DNA of 64,000 nucleotides from Candidatus Nanosyncoccus alces (lineage in GTDB: Bacteria; Patescibacteriota; Saccharimonadia; Saccharimonadales; Saccharimonadaceae): contig NZ_PRLM01000006.1 in the NCBI RefSeq assembly GCF_004138395.1, positions 1 through 64,000 on the forward strand. Direction: 5' to 3'. This document shows, piece by piece, positions 31,625 to 41,623 of this stretch (its first letter is position 1; each line of letters begins with the position of its first letter). The notes beneath the pieces are model-generated. The model was given only the letters and a program-made list of their open reading frames with translations. It was not told the origin of the DNA and did not search any database. A program made the translations under genes and the position numbers.

Positions 31625-33580
31625 TTACCGTAGTTTTTGTAGGCTGATAGCGAATCCGCCACCGGGGGCTATGTATAAATCAAGTGATTCATTACGGCCA
31701 ACGTGTTTTTGTTGGATGTTAGTGCTGAAGGGGTTTTCGCGGTAGTGGGCGTCGTCGCGATCGGAATAGATTTCAGCACGATAGACGCCATCGCTTAAAA
31801 AATCTAAGCTAATATGAATGCGGCGACTCTTTTCGTTGGTGACACCGCCGACATACCAGTCCTCGCTATTACGATCTTTGCGCGCAACAACATAGTATTC
31901 CCCAATCTCACCTAGCAGTGGGACAGTTTTTTCGAAATTAGTAGGAACATCACGAATAAATTTAAATGCGTCCGGAAAGCGTTCTTCGTAGATGAATGGA
32001 CGATCTGCGGCCATCTGCATACCAGAATAAATGGTCACAAAGTAAGCAAGCTGGCGAGCAAGCGTGGTGGCCATACGCTTAACACTATTGGCAAGATCTA
32101 AGATGCCACTTGTGTAGTCCATCCCTCCAGCAAGTAAGCGCGTGTACGGTAAATAACAAGCATGCGACGGGCTGAGTGCACCACCTTCGTATTCTTGACC
32201 GCGAGCCCCTTCGCGGCTGAGAAGGTTTGGCCAAGTGCGCTCAATTCCAGTGCCCTTGATTGGCTCATGAATGTCTAGGCAGATATGTTTTTTGGCGGCC
32301 AGTTCGACGGTTTTTTGGTAGTGTTGCACCCCCAATTGGGAATGATGATATTCGCGGCGACCGTTAATCATCATCATGCTACCGGCATAGCCGGTTTTGA
32401 TATAGTGAATATTATTAATGGCATAGTAATTATAGGCGGCTTCGAGTTGTTTCTCGTAATTATCGACAAAACCAACTGTTTCGTGATGACCGACTAGTTC
32501 GATATTATGTCGTCCGGCATAACGTGCAACATCTTCTAGATTAAAATCGGAAGTAGGGACGGTAAATTTATTATTAATGCCGTTTTCGAGCCAGTCGCCT
32601 TCCCAACCTTCGTTCCATCCTTCTATAAGAAGCCCAGCTATGCCAAGACGGACAGCAGCATCAATGTATTCTTTGGCATGTTCAGTAGTAGCACCATGAC
32701 GCTCACCCGGGGCCCAGGTCCATTCCCCTACATACATAGCCCACCAAATTCCAATGAATTTTAGAGTTTTGACCCAACCGAAGTCTTGGCTTGGGGCATC
32801 ATTGAGAGCATACATGCTACGATTGGTAGTGAGTTCGATGGCAGAGTCGGCGATCATAATTAAACGCCATGGCGTTTGGAACGGGAGGGCGACGTGTGCT
32901 TTGGTGCCGTCAGAAAGTGGCGTGATGTCTGTTTTAAGGCTACGATTTTCATCTAATTTGATAGTCATAGACCCGTAGTCATAAAGAGCGGCTTCATGAA
33001 TAGCGAGGTAACAGCCATTAGGAGTCTTAAGGGTAAGTGGGGTGTGCACAGATTCTTTGAGATCGTAAACTATGGTTTTTTCGTAATTATACTCGTAACG
33101 ATCTGGTTGATAGGCTGGAATTTTCCAGGCTATGGCGTTAAGATCTATATTAAACTCGGTAATTTCGTCTTTAATAGTAATACGGCGGAATTTGGGTTGA
33201 GGTGGGATTTCGTAACGAAAGGCTACACTATTGTTAAATACGCGAATTCTCAAAGTCATGATACGTTTAAATCCTTTGCTTTCGGTAAAGTAAAAGGCAG
33301 TCTCCGTATAGTTATTGTCAATAAAACGATCCTCCCCCCATTGAAGTTCAATAGTCTCACTGTGCCTCTTGGATTGAGCACGAACAAGCTTAAAATCTTC
33401 TGTTAGCGGTTTTTCGCCACAAATTTTGAAACCAAGGCGAGAAGGACGAATAATGATTTTATTATCTCTATATACAGAATAAGAAATACGGCCAGATTTT
33501 AAGAGGAGTTTACAGCGGGTGCGTTTGTCGGGCGACAAAACATCTTTTTCAACCTCATCTTTTACAAACCATCTAAACAT
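31625..33580 (-). CDS. Glycoside hydrolase family 97 (alpha-glucosidase/galactosidase-like)
   Basis: 651 aa. An N-terminal beta-sandwich (about 1-270) precedes a TIM barrel (about 275-540; EWTWAPGERHGATTEHAKEY, GLLIEGWNEGWEGDW) and a C-terminal beta domain. HICLDIHEPIKGTG and LLSREGARGQEYEG match the GH97 catalytic-base and C-terminal barrel blocks (SusB-like). Both inverting and retaining members exist; the mechanism here is not assigned. No signal peptide, so it probably hydrolyses short alpha-glucosides inside the cell. Start lies 6 nt after TATAAT on the minus strand, so it is probably leaderless. Confidence 0.88.
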   Translation of the reverse strand: MFRWFVKDEVEKDVLSPDKRTRCKLLLKSGRISYSVYRDNKIIIRPSRLGFKICGEKPLTEDFKLVRAQSKRHSETIELQWGEDRFIDNNYTETAFYFTESKGFKRIMTLRIRVFNNSVAFRYEIPPQPKFRRITIKDEITEFNIDLNAIAWKIPAYQPDRYEYNYEKTIVYDLKESVHTPLTLKTPNGCYLAIHEAALYDYGSMTIKLDENRSLKTDITPLSDGTKAHVALPFQTPWRLIMIADSAIELTTNRSMYALNDAPSQDFGWVKTLKFIGIWWAMYVGEWTWAPGERHGATTEHAKEYIDAAVRLGIAGLLIEGWNEGWEGDWLENGINNKFTVPTSDFNLEDVARYAGRHNIELVGHHETVGFVDNYEKQLEAAYNYYAINNIHYIKTGYAGSMMMINGRREYHHSQLGVQHYQKTVELAAKKHICLDIHEPIKGTGIERTWPNLLSREGARGQEYEGGALSPSHACYLPYTRLLAGGMDYTSGILDLANSVKRMATTLARQLAYFVTIYSGMQMAADRPFIYEERFPDAFKFIRDVPTNFEKTVPLLGEIGEYYVVARKDRNSEDWYVGGVTNEKSRRIHISLDFLSDGVYRAEIYSDRDDAHYRENPFSTNIQQKHVGRNESLDLYIAPGGGFAISLQKLR

Positions 33581-33666
33581 AAGTTTATTATAACACTGAT
33601 AAGCTTTTCTGATTTAGCAAAAAACTATTGCTATATGTGGTGATTTTATTGTGATATAATTGGCTT

Positions 33667-35121
33667 ATGAATTTAAGACGACGAAGTCGAGGTAAAAGAT
33701 TCTTGGTGGGGCTGGGAGTATTTGTGATTGTGGCGGTCGGAGCGTTCTTCGGCATACAGTTTTTCACAAAAACAGGTATTTTCCGCATCCCAGGAGTGGT
33801 TTACTATGATGAAAGTTTAAGTTCGGAGCAGTTAGAAATTCTGCAAAGCATTTTTACAGAAGAGATAGATCTGGATAAGGATGTATACATTTCGGCGGGA
33901 AGCAGCCTAACGCGCCCGGAACTTGGTGAAGGAGAGTATCTGTACAGGATTGATGTACCTGTGACAGACTTTTATGACGCTCGAAGTGATCGCAATGAGT
34001 TTGATGATGTTGAAGTGATATCGGTTGATGACTTGGATTTCACCAAGAAGCTGTTGAGCATTGATGGCGATTACTATTTGGATACTTTTGATAAAGGAGC
34101 TTATTACCAAACTATTAAATTTAGTTCTGAAAAGTTTACGGAAGAAATCGAACCTTTAGTGGGAGAGGCTTTTGCTAAGACTTGGCCGGAAAAATCTTCT
34201 GTGTTGACTATGGCTCAAACTGGCGTGACGGCTTTAAGCCGTGGGATGAATAAAAAATTACAGTCGGTAGGGGGAGACGCAACTTATTTTGCAGAAAAAA
34301 TTAAAGATTATTTGGCTGGTTTTGACATCACCCACACTTCAAACGAGTCGTCTTTTACTGATTTTGCCACATCAGAAAATATATGTTCCGACGCGCGTTT
34401 TATAGACACTTTGACTGCGATTGGCTTGGACGTGGTGGAATTGACCGGCAACCACAACCAAGATTGTGGGAATCAGGCGGCACTTGATACCATAGATGTC
34501 TACGAGCAAAACAATATCCAAATAGTGGGCGGGGGAAAAAATGCAGATGCAGCGGCTGTGCCACTTGAGATTAAAGACAAAAACAACAGTATTACTTTTC
34601 TCGCATATAATTTGTCGACTGGTGGGGCCACGTATGGCAATACGCCGGGGGCTAATCAATACTATGAAGATAATACGGTTAGCGAGATTAATGCCGCCAA
34701 AGAGCGTGGTGACATAGTGATTGTAGACATTCAATATTATGAATGCAGCGCTTATGCATCTGAGTATGAGGACCCTACTTGTGACTATGCAGATTCTGCG
34801 GCTGGTGACCAGGTGGGATTTTTCCGACACCTAATAGATTTGGGTGCCGATATTGTAGTTGGTACCAGTGCGCATCAACCACAGACATTTGAGTTGTATG
34901 GCGATGGAGAAATTTATTATGGTTTGGGAAATTTATTTTTCGATCAAGTTTGGTGGCCAGGGACCACTAGGAGCTTGGTGCTAGAACATTATTTCTATAA
35001 TGGTAAGATTTTACAGACTCGAATAACACCAACGGTTTATGATGCGAACATGCAAACAGAATTATTGGATAAGGGGACTGCAGAGTGGTTTATAGAAAGA
35101 TTGGCAAAAGTGAGGCCATGA
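33667..35121 (+). CDS. CapA-family (PGA_cap) metallophosphatase-like surface protein
   Basis: 484 aa. A membrane anchor (about 12-33) follows a basic start. The C-terminal half is the CapA-like calcineurin fold: VELTGNHNQDCGNQ holds the N-H-x motif, IVGGGKNADAA follows, and GADIVVGTSAHQPQ with YYGLGNLFFDQ close the site. CapA proteins take part in poly-gamma-glutamate or other surface-polymer biology. The first 200 residues after the anchor are a separate unrecognised domain. Leaderless start (TATAAT at 33655-33660). The stop overlaps the next start (ATGA). Confidence 0.85.
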   Translation: MNLRRRSRGKRFLVGLGVFVIVAVGAFFGIQFFTKTGIFRIPGVVYYDESLSSEQLEILQSIFTEEIDLDKDVYISAGSSLTRPELGEGEYLYRIDVPVTDFYDARSDRNEFDDVEVISVDDLDFTKKLLSIDGDYYLDTFDKGAYYQTIKFSSEKFTEEIEPLVGEAFAKTWPEKSSVLTMAQTGVTALSRGMNKKLQSVGGDATYFAEKIKDYLAGFDITHTSNESSFTDFATSENICSDARFIDTLTAIGLDVVELTGNHNQDCGNQAALDTIDVYEQNNIQIVGGGKNADAAAVPLEIKDKNNSITFLAYNLSTGGATYGNTPGANQYYEDNTVSEINAAKERGDIVIVDIQYYECSAYASEYEDPTCDYADSAAGDQVGFFRHLIDLGADIVVGTSAHQPQTFELYGDGEIYYGLGNLFFDQVWWPGTTRSLVLEHYFYNGKILQTRITPTVYDANMQTELLDKGTAEWFIERLAKVRP

Positions 35122-36050
35122 GCCTAAAAAGGAAGAATAATATTTGGCTGTTTTTGGTGCTTCTGGGGATGTTTGTCGCAACCGCTGTTGTTGTTTGTTG
35201 TATTTTGTGTGTTGATAATTTTAGCGAAGGAGATGATCAGTCAGAGGTCGAAGACAGTGAAGCTGAAGTGCTTGTGACACAAGATTTAGAATTGTTAAAT
35301 CCGGATGTAAAGTCGGAGACCCAAAAAATTGATTTTCAACCAGTTGTAGAAGAATGGGCAGAATCCATAGGTGGAGATAAGGGAGTGTTTATTTACGATT
35401 TGGATAGAGATGAGACAGCGGCAAATTACAATTCTACTGAAAAATACAGTACAGCATCCTTATATAAACTGTTTGTGGTATATGAGGGCTATCGTCGATT
35501 AGAAGGTGGCGAATGGCAAGCCGATGCACCAGCTGGAAGCACTGGGTACACGATTAAAGAGTGTTTAGACTTGGCAATTAGACAATCTCATTCTCCTTGT
35601 GCAGAAACCATATGGCGAGAGATTGGACATGAAGAACTGCAAAAAATAGTAGAGGAAGAATTTGGCGTTTCTGATACTAGTGTCGGTAATTTGGTATCAA
35701 CTCCAGAAGACATAGCGGCAATGCTGAAGATTTATTATTATCACTCAGATATTGAAAATGCTGATCTGGTAGCCCAAATGAAAGATTCGTTTTTGACTCA
35801 ACCGATTACAGAATATAATTGGAGACAAGGTTTACCAAGTGGCTTTAGCAGAGCAAACGTTTATAACAAAGTTGGCTGGGACTATAACCCAAATGGAGGA
35901 TATTGGAATATTTATGATGATGCTGCGATTGTGGAATTTTCAGAAGATAAGAGAAACTTTATTGTGGTCGTAATGACGAATCATGTTTCTTATCAGCAAG
36001 TACGAACACTTGGTACGATGATTGAAAATCAATATGTGCTAAAAAATTGA
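35118..36050 (+). CDS. Class A beta-lactamase-like serine hydrolase, membrane anchored
   Basis: 310 aa from ATG 35118, which overlaps the capA stop. A transmembrane anchor (about 10-33) and an acidic linker come first. The catalytic S-x-x-K is in TASLYKLFV, and YNKVGWDY gives the K-(T/V)-G motif. The S-D-N position reads SHSPCAE, so one catalytic element is atypical. It may be a D,D-peptidase or wall-remodelling hydrolase rather than a beta-lactamase. It is probably outside the membrane together with the CapA-like protein. Confidence 0.78.
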   Translation: MSLKRKNNIWLFLVLLGMFVATAVVVCCILCVDNFSEGDDQSEVEDSEAEVLVTQDLELLNPDVKSETQKIDFQPVVEEWAESIGGDKGVFIYDLDRDETAANYNSTEKYSTASLYKLFVVYEGYRRLEGGEWQADAPAGSTGYTIKECLDLAIRQSHSPCAETIWREIGHEELQKIVEEEFGVSDTSVGNLVSTPEDIAAMLKIYYYHSDIENADLVAQMKDSFLTQPITEYNWRQGLPSGFSRANVYNKVGWDYNPNGGYWNIYDDAAIVEFSEDKRNFIVVVMTNHVSYQQVRTLGTMIENQYVLKN

Positions 36051-36985
36051 GACCAATAGGTTCTATAGGTAGAACTCGGATCAAAAACGAAACCAACGGA
36101 AAGCTTGGTGTATTCTGGATTGAGGATATTGGCACGGTGGGACTCTGAGCCCATCCAAAGCGCCACAACGGTAGCTGGGGAAACTGCTGCGTTACCAATG
36201 GCTAAATTCTCGCCGCTGATGCCTCCAGATTCTGGAGCTGGACAAACCGTAGACCAACTACTACCATCCGGACGGGTATGTGCATAAAGAACCATAGTTT
36301 CATTAGCTCGAATATCAGCAGCATAACTACAAGTGTCCCCCCAAGCTAACTGTCTAAGGTTGTTTTTGATACGGATTTTATTAACTAAGGTTAGTACTTC
36401 ATGTTCCCATTGTTCTACTGGTGGATCAATCACGGTAACAGTGATGGAGTCCTTTCTTAGACCGTCATAGGTACCAGCAGTGATAGTGGTAGTACCAGTG
36501 CCATTAATTACTGGGTAGCGGCAAGTATCATTGCTGTACCCTAGCCAGGTGCGAGCTGAATCATAAAACCCGCCAATGACGCTAGTGTCAGAAGTTTGCC
36601 AATACATTTCTCCGAGATTAGAAAGACCACCGCCCACACAAATGTCGGTATCTGGTGTAGCGTAAATGGTAATGGTTTTTTCGTTCCAGAGCTTACCGTC
36701 GGGCACAGCAGAGTTATCGAATTCATGACTAGTGGTGGAGACATAATCATCATTACCGATAATAGTGGTAATGACTTCGGCATCAGAATCAGAAACAGAC
36801 TCTAAAAGTTCCATTTCACTAGTAGCGTCGGCAACTATATCAGAGCGCTCGTCGACGGCACGAAAAGTCATACCACCATTAAACCAAATTGCACTAGCAA
36901 TTAAGACGCCCGCTATCAAAATTGCAGCAGCGTTAATGGAAAGTAGAATTGTAGTACGCGAGCGTAACGGTTTTTTATTTTCCAT
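36029..36985 (-). CDS. CAP (SCP/PR-1) domain exported protein
   Basis: 318 aa. A membrane segment (about 10-32) precedes a beta-rich middle region (about 80-185) with paired Cys. The C-terminal CAP domain (about 190-318) carries the signatures YAHTRPDGSSW and SGENLAIG, with GSESHRANILNPEYT. CAP proteins are extracellular with varied roles. Its end overlaps the beta-lactamase-like gene by 22 bp, tail to tail. Confidence 0.88.
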   Translation of the reverse strand: MENKKPLRSRTTILLSINAAAILIAGVLIASAIWFNGGMTFRAVDERSDIVADATSEMELLESVSDSDAEVITTIIGNDDYVSTTSHEFDNSAVPDGKLWNEKTITIYATPDTDICVGGGLSNLGEMYWQTSDTSVIGGFYDSARTWLGYSNDTCRYPVINGTGTTTITAGTYDGLRKDSITVTVIDPPVEQWEHEVLTLVNKIRIKNNLRQLAWGDTCSYAADIRANETMVLYAHTRPDGSSWSTVCPAPESGGISGENLAIGNAAVSPATVVALWMGSESHRANILNPEYTKLSVGFVFDPSSTYRTYWSQFFSTY

Positions 36986-37925
36986 TGCCTAGTTCTTTCT
37001 TTTTGTCAGACTTTCGCCCCATAATGAGCACTTGAATAAAATTAATTAATTGATTCATGGCCGGCATTAGCAACAAGAATATTAGAATCATAATGAAATT
37101 TAAGATGATAACCTCAATGGAAGGCGTAGAGCCGCGGAATAACGCTGCAAAAATAACTGAAAAAATGATCATATAAACAATTGCAATAGAAGCAATAATA
37201 ACAATATAGGAAAAGATTTTTAGCCAAATAGAAGATAGATTCAACATACGATAGCGTAGAATGGTATAGTAAACGGCAATAATTGTAATAGATAGTGCCA
37301 GTGGACCAAGCCAGATCAAACTCCAATTATTAAATAATGGCAAGATTAGGTTGAAAACTAGAATTATTAGGCTCGAGATGCCAAAACTAGCCATAGAAAC
37401 AATGTCGCCACCGCGTTTGCGTTCGGAACTGGAACGTGAGAATTGTTTTAAGAACATGGCTACAATGGCCGGAACAATGGTACTAAAGAAGGCAATATAT
37501 GAGATGTAGAGCGGGCCAATATTCATGGTTACTTGGTTACCCGTATTAGCTAAAATAACTTCGGAATAGAGTGCACCGGGGTTAAGTAGGATTGTGCAAC
37601 CTACAATAACGCCAAAAACCAAAAAAATCATGGTGGCGATGCGACCGTATTTTTCGGACCAAGCGGCGTAGCCTAAGAAAGCGACGTCGATAAGAATAGC
37701 GCTGACAAAAGTCCAATTTACATGCCAGCTGATAACATCATACCAGCTCGCGTCGGCGGTCAAAAACAAAGAAATTGAAGCCATCCAGACAGTGGCAAAA
37801 ATGGCAGCCAAAAAGAACCAGGCGGAGCGCACACGATCTTTTTTGGAGGAACCAAAAAATGTAATGGCTCCAGACAAGAATGTCAGAATAGACACTGTCG
37901 TAAGTAAAATAACAATTAATTGCAC
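36975..37925 (-). CDS. Polytopic membrane protein with 7TM histidine-kinase-type N-terminal region
   Basis: 316 aa with eight to nine helices and short loops. The first seven resemble the membrane-sensing domain found at the N-terminus of some histidine kinases, but there is no kinase part; the protein ends with a basic tail (MGRKSDKKKELGNGK). AAAGGAGGTC precedes ATG 37925. It overlaps the CAP gene start by 11 bp, so the two are co-translated. It may be a stand-alone sensor or anchor. Confidence 0.65.
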   Translation of the reverse strand: MQLIVILLTTVSILTFLSGAITFFGSSKKDRVRSAWFFLAAIFATVWMASISLFLTADASWYDVISWHVNWTFVSAILIDVAFLGYAAWSEKYGRIATMIFLVFGVIVGCTILLNPGALYSEVILANTGNQVTMNIGPLYISYIAFFSTIVPAIVAMFLKQFSRSSSERKRGGDIVSMASFGISSLIILVFNLILPLFNNWSLIWLGPLALSITIIAVYYTILRYRMLNLSSIWLKIFSYIVIIASIAIVYMIIFSVIFAALFRGSTPSIEVIILNFIMILIFLLLMPAMNQLINFIQVLIMGRKSDKKKELGNGK

Positions 37926-37964
37926 ATGACCTCCTTTTCGTTAATTATAGCACAAGTTCTATAA

Positions 37965-39470
37965 TTATCTACGATTTTGGGTGCCGCTGCCAGGCATCAT
38001 GTTGTTAGAGTTGGAACTACCCACTGTAGTGACGATATCGCTAATGGTAAAATCTTGATATTTGGTGCCGTTGAGATAGATTGTATAAGTTTCTCCCAGT
38101 TTGAAATAACCACTACCAATAGATAAATGATTGAAAACTTTAGCGGAGGTATGTTCAACAATAGTTTCGGCGTTACTGTTTTTGATCTCAATTTTTGTAT
38201 TGGCGCTCTGTGAAGATGAGAGATAGACACTGATGTTATAGATGCTCGATGTAGTGCCCAAAGTTTCGGCCATTCCGCTGGAACCCACCGCGATTACTTC
38301 GCCACCATTCATTACGATGCCGATGCCAGAGTCAAGCGCACCGTTACCGTTATTGGTTGGGCCATCAACTACGACTTTGCCGCCGTTGAAATAAATATAA
38401 CCATTGCTATCTATGCCGTCACCACTGGCATTAACATAAACATTACCGCCATTGATAGTGAGTTCGCAGCTAGCATCGCCGGCCATAGGGTTGCTGGTAG
38501 AATTATCTGAGCTACCGCCGGCATTGATTCCATCGTCGGAGGAAGTGACGGAGATTTCGCCACTATTAATGATAATTTTTTGCGCTTCTAGGCCCTCATA
38601 GCTTTTAGTAATATTGATTTTGCCATCTTGAATCAGTAAACTGCGGATGGCGTGGATGCCATCATCGCCTGAAGCGATAGAAATATCGCCATTTTCGATT
38701 AAAATAAAACCTTTTCCGGCATCAGTATCGTTAGTAGATTTAATGGAATCACCTTTAGACACTATATTGAATGTCCCGTCTACAATATAGACAGAGTCTT
38801 TGCCGCGGATACCGTCATCAATAGCATCAATATCATAAGTACCTCCATTAAATTTAAGGTCGTCTTTTCCCACAATGCCGTCTTGATAGTTTGCGACTAT
38901 TTTGGCCGCACCTTCTCCTTCAATGGTAAGGTCAGCTTTGGAGTAAATTACGCCGTTGACATCTTCATCTAAATCAGCCGAGTAGGCGGAACCGTCTTCC
39001 AAATAATTTTCGCCGACTAGTTCGATTACTAAATCGTTACCCGAAATGCAGCTAACAGCTGGGCCAGAAGAATTTTTAATTGAAACGTTATCTAATATTA
39101 ATTTTACTACGCCTTCGTTCCCGGCATCAATCGAAATACCGCCATCTTCCAATGAACCAGTGATGTGATAAATGCCAGAACTTGTGATGGTTAGACTTTC
39201 AGAAAGTTCAATATTAGTGGTAGAATAACGTTCCCAATTGATTTTGAGGTCGCCATTGTCGATATCTAATGAACTAGTGCTGGTAGACGTATTATTGTCG
39301 TGGTTTAGATTTACTATGACTGCTGTTGTTAGGACGGCAACTACCAATAAGCCAGCTAAGAGCCATTTTTTATCAAATTTAAATCCGGAAGTTTTTTTAG
39401 GTTCGGTACGAGGCGAGCCATTGTTGGGAACTTCTCCCCAGAAAGAGCTGTTGTTCTTTTCTTCGGCCAT
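37965..39470 (-). CDS. Cthe_2159-like beta-helix carbohydrate-binding protein
   Basis: 501 aa. A cytosolic N-terminus and one transmembrane helix (about 32-50) are followed by a right-handed beta-helix built from repeats with DDGI/GDGI turns (DDGIRGKDS, GDDGIHAIRS, DDGINAGGS, GDGIDSNGY). This is the pattern of the Cthe_2159 polysaccharide-binding family. A C-terminal Ig-like part (about 425-485) closes the protein. It is likely displayed on the cell surface. Immediately follows the DUF4956 gene, whose neighbour is a VTC-domain protein; this three-gene set recurs in Firmicutes. Confidence 0.8.
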   Translation of the reverse strand: MAEEKNNSSFWGEVPNNGSPRTEPKKTSGFKFDKKWLLAGLLVVAVLTTAVIVNLNHDNNTSTSTSSLDIDNGDLKINWERYSTTNIELSESLTITSSGIYHITGSLEDGGISIDAGNEGVVKLILDNVSIKNSSGPAVSCISGNDLVIELVGENYLEDGSAYSADLDEDVNGVIYSKADLTIEGEGAAKIVANYQDGIVGKDDLKFNGGTYDIDAIDDGIRGKDSVYIVDGTFNIVSKGDSIKSTNDTDAGKGFILIENGDISIASGDDGIHAIRSLLIQDGKINITKSYEGLEAQKIIINSGEISVTSSDDGINAGGSSDNSTSNPMAGDASCELTINGGNVYVNASGDGIDSNGYIYFNGGKVVVDGPTNNGNGALDSGIGIVMNGGEVIAVGSSGMAETLGTTSSIYNISVYLSSSQSANTKIEIKNSNAETIVEHTSAKVFNHLSIGSGYFKLGETYTIYLNGTKYQDFTISDIVTTVGSSNSNNMMPGSGTQNRR

Positions 39471-40142
39471 TTATATCTCCTCTTCCATGCAAGGGTGAGA
39501 GAGCAGAACTTTGAGATTACAATTTTTGATACGAATTTCATCGAGGAACTCTTTTTCTTTGACGCCGCCTTTCATGGTGATATCATAAGTGAGTTTATAC
39601 AGGCTGCCCATATTCATAGTTTTCATGCGAGTGAGTTCAGCGCGAGAAGTATACTTTTGAAAAATTTCATCAAAAACTTCTTCATAGTCTAAATCTTCAG
39701 GCACGACGATCTTCAGCACACGTTGTTTTTTGTTGGGCTCCAGGAAATGAGTGTAAGAAAAGATAAGGATGGCGATTACCGCAATTACGGTAATGACTAC
39801 GGCAAATAGAATATGACCCATGCCGCAGGCTAGCCCCACCATCATTGCGAAAAATACACTAAGCAGATCTTTGGCTTGCCCTTGAATGGAGCGAAAGCGA
39901 ATTAATGAAAACGCACCTAGGATAGCAATAGACGTGCCAAGATTCCCATTAATCATAATCATTACGGCCATTACGAGTAACGGTAAAGTGGCAAGGGTAG
40001 TAAGAAAACCTTTAGTAGTTTGAGAAGTCTTCATGTGGGTAATGGCAATTACTATGCCTAGCACTAGCGCCACAGCAGCGCAGATTAGGCCTGTGGTAAT
40101 ACTAAGCCCAGTAGTAGTTGAATCGAATACACTATTAAACAT
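39471..40142 (-). CDS. DUF4956 membrane protein
   Basis: 223 aa. Four transmembrane helices in the first 130 residues, with FSLIRFRSIQGQAKDL between, the signature of DUF4956 (PF16316). The C-terminal 90 residues are a cytosolic alpha/beta domain. It overlaps the upstream VTC gene by 8 bp. Function unknown; its constant pairing with VTC proteins suggests a role in polyphosphate or polymer handling. Confidence 0.82.
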   Translation of the reverse strand: MFNSVFDSTTTGLSITTGLICAAVALVLGIVIAITHMKTSQTTKGFLTTLATLPLLVMAVMIMINGNLGTSIAILGAFSLIRFRSIQGQAKDLLSVFFAMMVGLACGMGHILFAVVITVIAVIAILIFSYTHFLEPNKKQRVLKIVVPEDLDYEEVFDEIFQKYTSRAELTRMKTMNMGSLYKLTYDITMKGGVKEKEFLDEIRIKNCNLKVLLSHPCMEEEI

Positions 40143-40860
40143 TTTTTTCCTTTCTTAATTTTTCGTATACTTTACCAATTTTTGAGAATTGTTGCGGATA
40201 GATCTTAGCTTCCGACATGAGTTGTACTAACCAAAGTGGAATAACCCCGTGAGCTTTCACCTCCATAATAATGTTACGTTTATCCTTAAAATAAATTTTA
40301 TCACGCTTTCCTTTAATAAAACTTAAATTTTGGTTGCGATATTTAAGATTTTCATCAAAAGTAATACGGAGCTCGTCGTCACCCTTGTAACTTTCACGAC
40401 TATAGGTAATTAAAATCTTTGGTTTGAGACTAAAATGTCCTATTAGATAATCTACTTCTCGAGCGATTTGAAAATCATTGCTATTTTCAATCGAACGCAT
40501 GGAAAGTTCAGCGAGAGTAGTTTTGCCGCTGGTGAGTTCGGAAAAGTCCTTATGGGTAGCCATGACGCGACGTTTGTACCCGACATTAGCGTCTTGGCCC
40601 TTGATTTTGGTTTTGATTTCCAGAAAAACACGGTCATACCCGCCATAACTACGAGCACGCAGTTTTTCTTTAAACTCCGGGTGGTCAATAGACTGAATAA
40701 TCAAATCGTAGTTATCGTTGTCAAAGTAGAGATTCAAAACTTCAGACTTATGATAGCTGTCAGGTTTCATATATTTACGGATGACCTTCAAAAACTTTTT
40801 CTTTTCGGTAGCAGTAATGAGATACTTTTTTTCGATCCGGTCAAATACTTTGGTTTCCAT
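40135..40860 (-). CDS. VTC-domain protein (polyphosphate polymerase-like)
   Basis: 241 aa. The VTC tunnel fold is suggested by ordered basic and acidic motifs on beta-strands: KEKLRARSYG, FLEIKTK, GYKRRV, ITYSRESY, RITFDENL and IMEVKAHG. In yeast Vtc4 this domain makes polyphosphate from ATP on the inner membrane face. Start ATG 40860 lies 7 nt after TATAAT (minus strand, leaderless). It heads a minus-strand operon with DUF4956 and the beta-helix protein and stands divergent from a two-component system. Confidence 0.88.
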   Translation of the reverse strand: METKVFDRIEKKYLITATEKKKFLKVIRKYMKPDSYHKSEVLNLYFDNDNYDLIIQSIDHPEFKEKLRARSYGGYDRVFLEIKTKIKGQDANVGYKRRVMATHKDFSELTSGKTTLAELSMRSIENSNDFQIAREVDYLIGHFSLKPKILITYSRESYKGDDELRITFDENLKYRNQNLSFIKGKRDKIYFKDKRNIIMEVKAHGVIPLWLVQLMSEAKIYPQQFSKIGKVYEKLRKEKNV

Positions 40861-40963
40861 GTGTATTATTATATTATGTGAAGCTTAAAAAGTTATTAAA
40901 ATTTATTCAGGTATCTGCGTTTATTTTAAGTTTCGTTTAATTTAAGTATATTATAATGGCAGT

Positions 40964-41623
40964 ATGAGAATATTGTACGTAGAAGATGAAAAATTTTTGG
41001 CTGAGGCCGTGATACATCTTTTGAAAAAAGAAAAAATCGCAGTAGACTGGGCGGCGGATGGCGAAGAAGGGTTAGACTTGGCGTTAAAGCCAAATTACGA
41101 CGCCATAGTGTTGGATATCATGCTGCCAAAGATATCGGGTTTAGAGATATTGAAAACTATCCGTGAACGGGGAGTTAAGACACCAGTGATTATGCTTTCG
41201 GCTTTGAATGAGGTGGAAGATAAGATTAAGGGGCTAGATCTTGGCGCGGATGATTATTTAGCGAAGCCGTTCAAAACTTCAGAATTAATTGCTAGATTGA
41301 ATGCCTTGACGCGACGGCCGCCACTAGTAGATGCTAAGGTGATTAGTTACGAAGACTTAAAGTTTGACCTTACTAACCGCACTCTAAATAGTATAGAGTT
41401 GACCGACAAAGAGGCCGGAATTTTTGAAATGTTGATTAAGGTACCGGGGTCGGCCGTAACGAAAGAGCAAATTCTGGCACACGTGTGGGGAAGCGAAGCA
41501 GAGTTTGATGAAAACTATGTAGAGGTATATATGAGTTATCTGCGGAAGAAGTTGAAGGCTCTTAAATCGCGCGCACAAATCAAGACTATTAGAAATTTGG
41601 GGTATAAGTTAACCAATGTTTAG
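40964..41623 (+). CDS. OmpR-family response regulator
   Basis: 219 aa. Receiver domain (1-115) with phosphoacceptor Asp in YDAIVLDIMLPKISG, conserved Thr/Ser in VIMLSA and Lys in LAKPFKTSEL. C-terminal winged helix (about 125-219) with the DNA-recognition helix VEVYMSYLRKKL. Leaderless start (TATAAT at 40952-40957). It overlaps the kinase gene by 8 bp. It probably controls the ABC transporter that follows and perhaps the divergent VTC operon. Confidence 0.93.
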   Translation: MRILYVEDEKFLAEAVIHLLKKEKIAVDWAADGEEGLDLALKPNYDAIVLDIMLPKISGLEILKTIRERGVKTPVIMLSALNEVEDKIKGLDLGADDYLAKPFKTSELIARLNALTRRPPLVDAKVISYEDLKFDLTNRTLNSIELTDKEAGIFEMLIKVPGSAVTKEQILAHVWGSEAEFDENYVEVYMSYLRKKLKALKSRAQIKTIRNLGYKLTNV

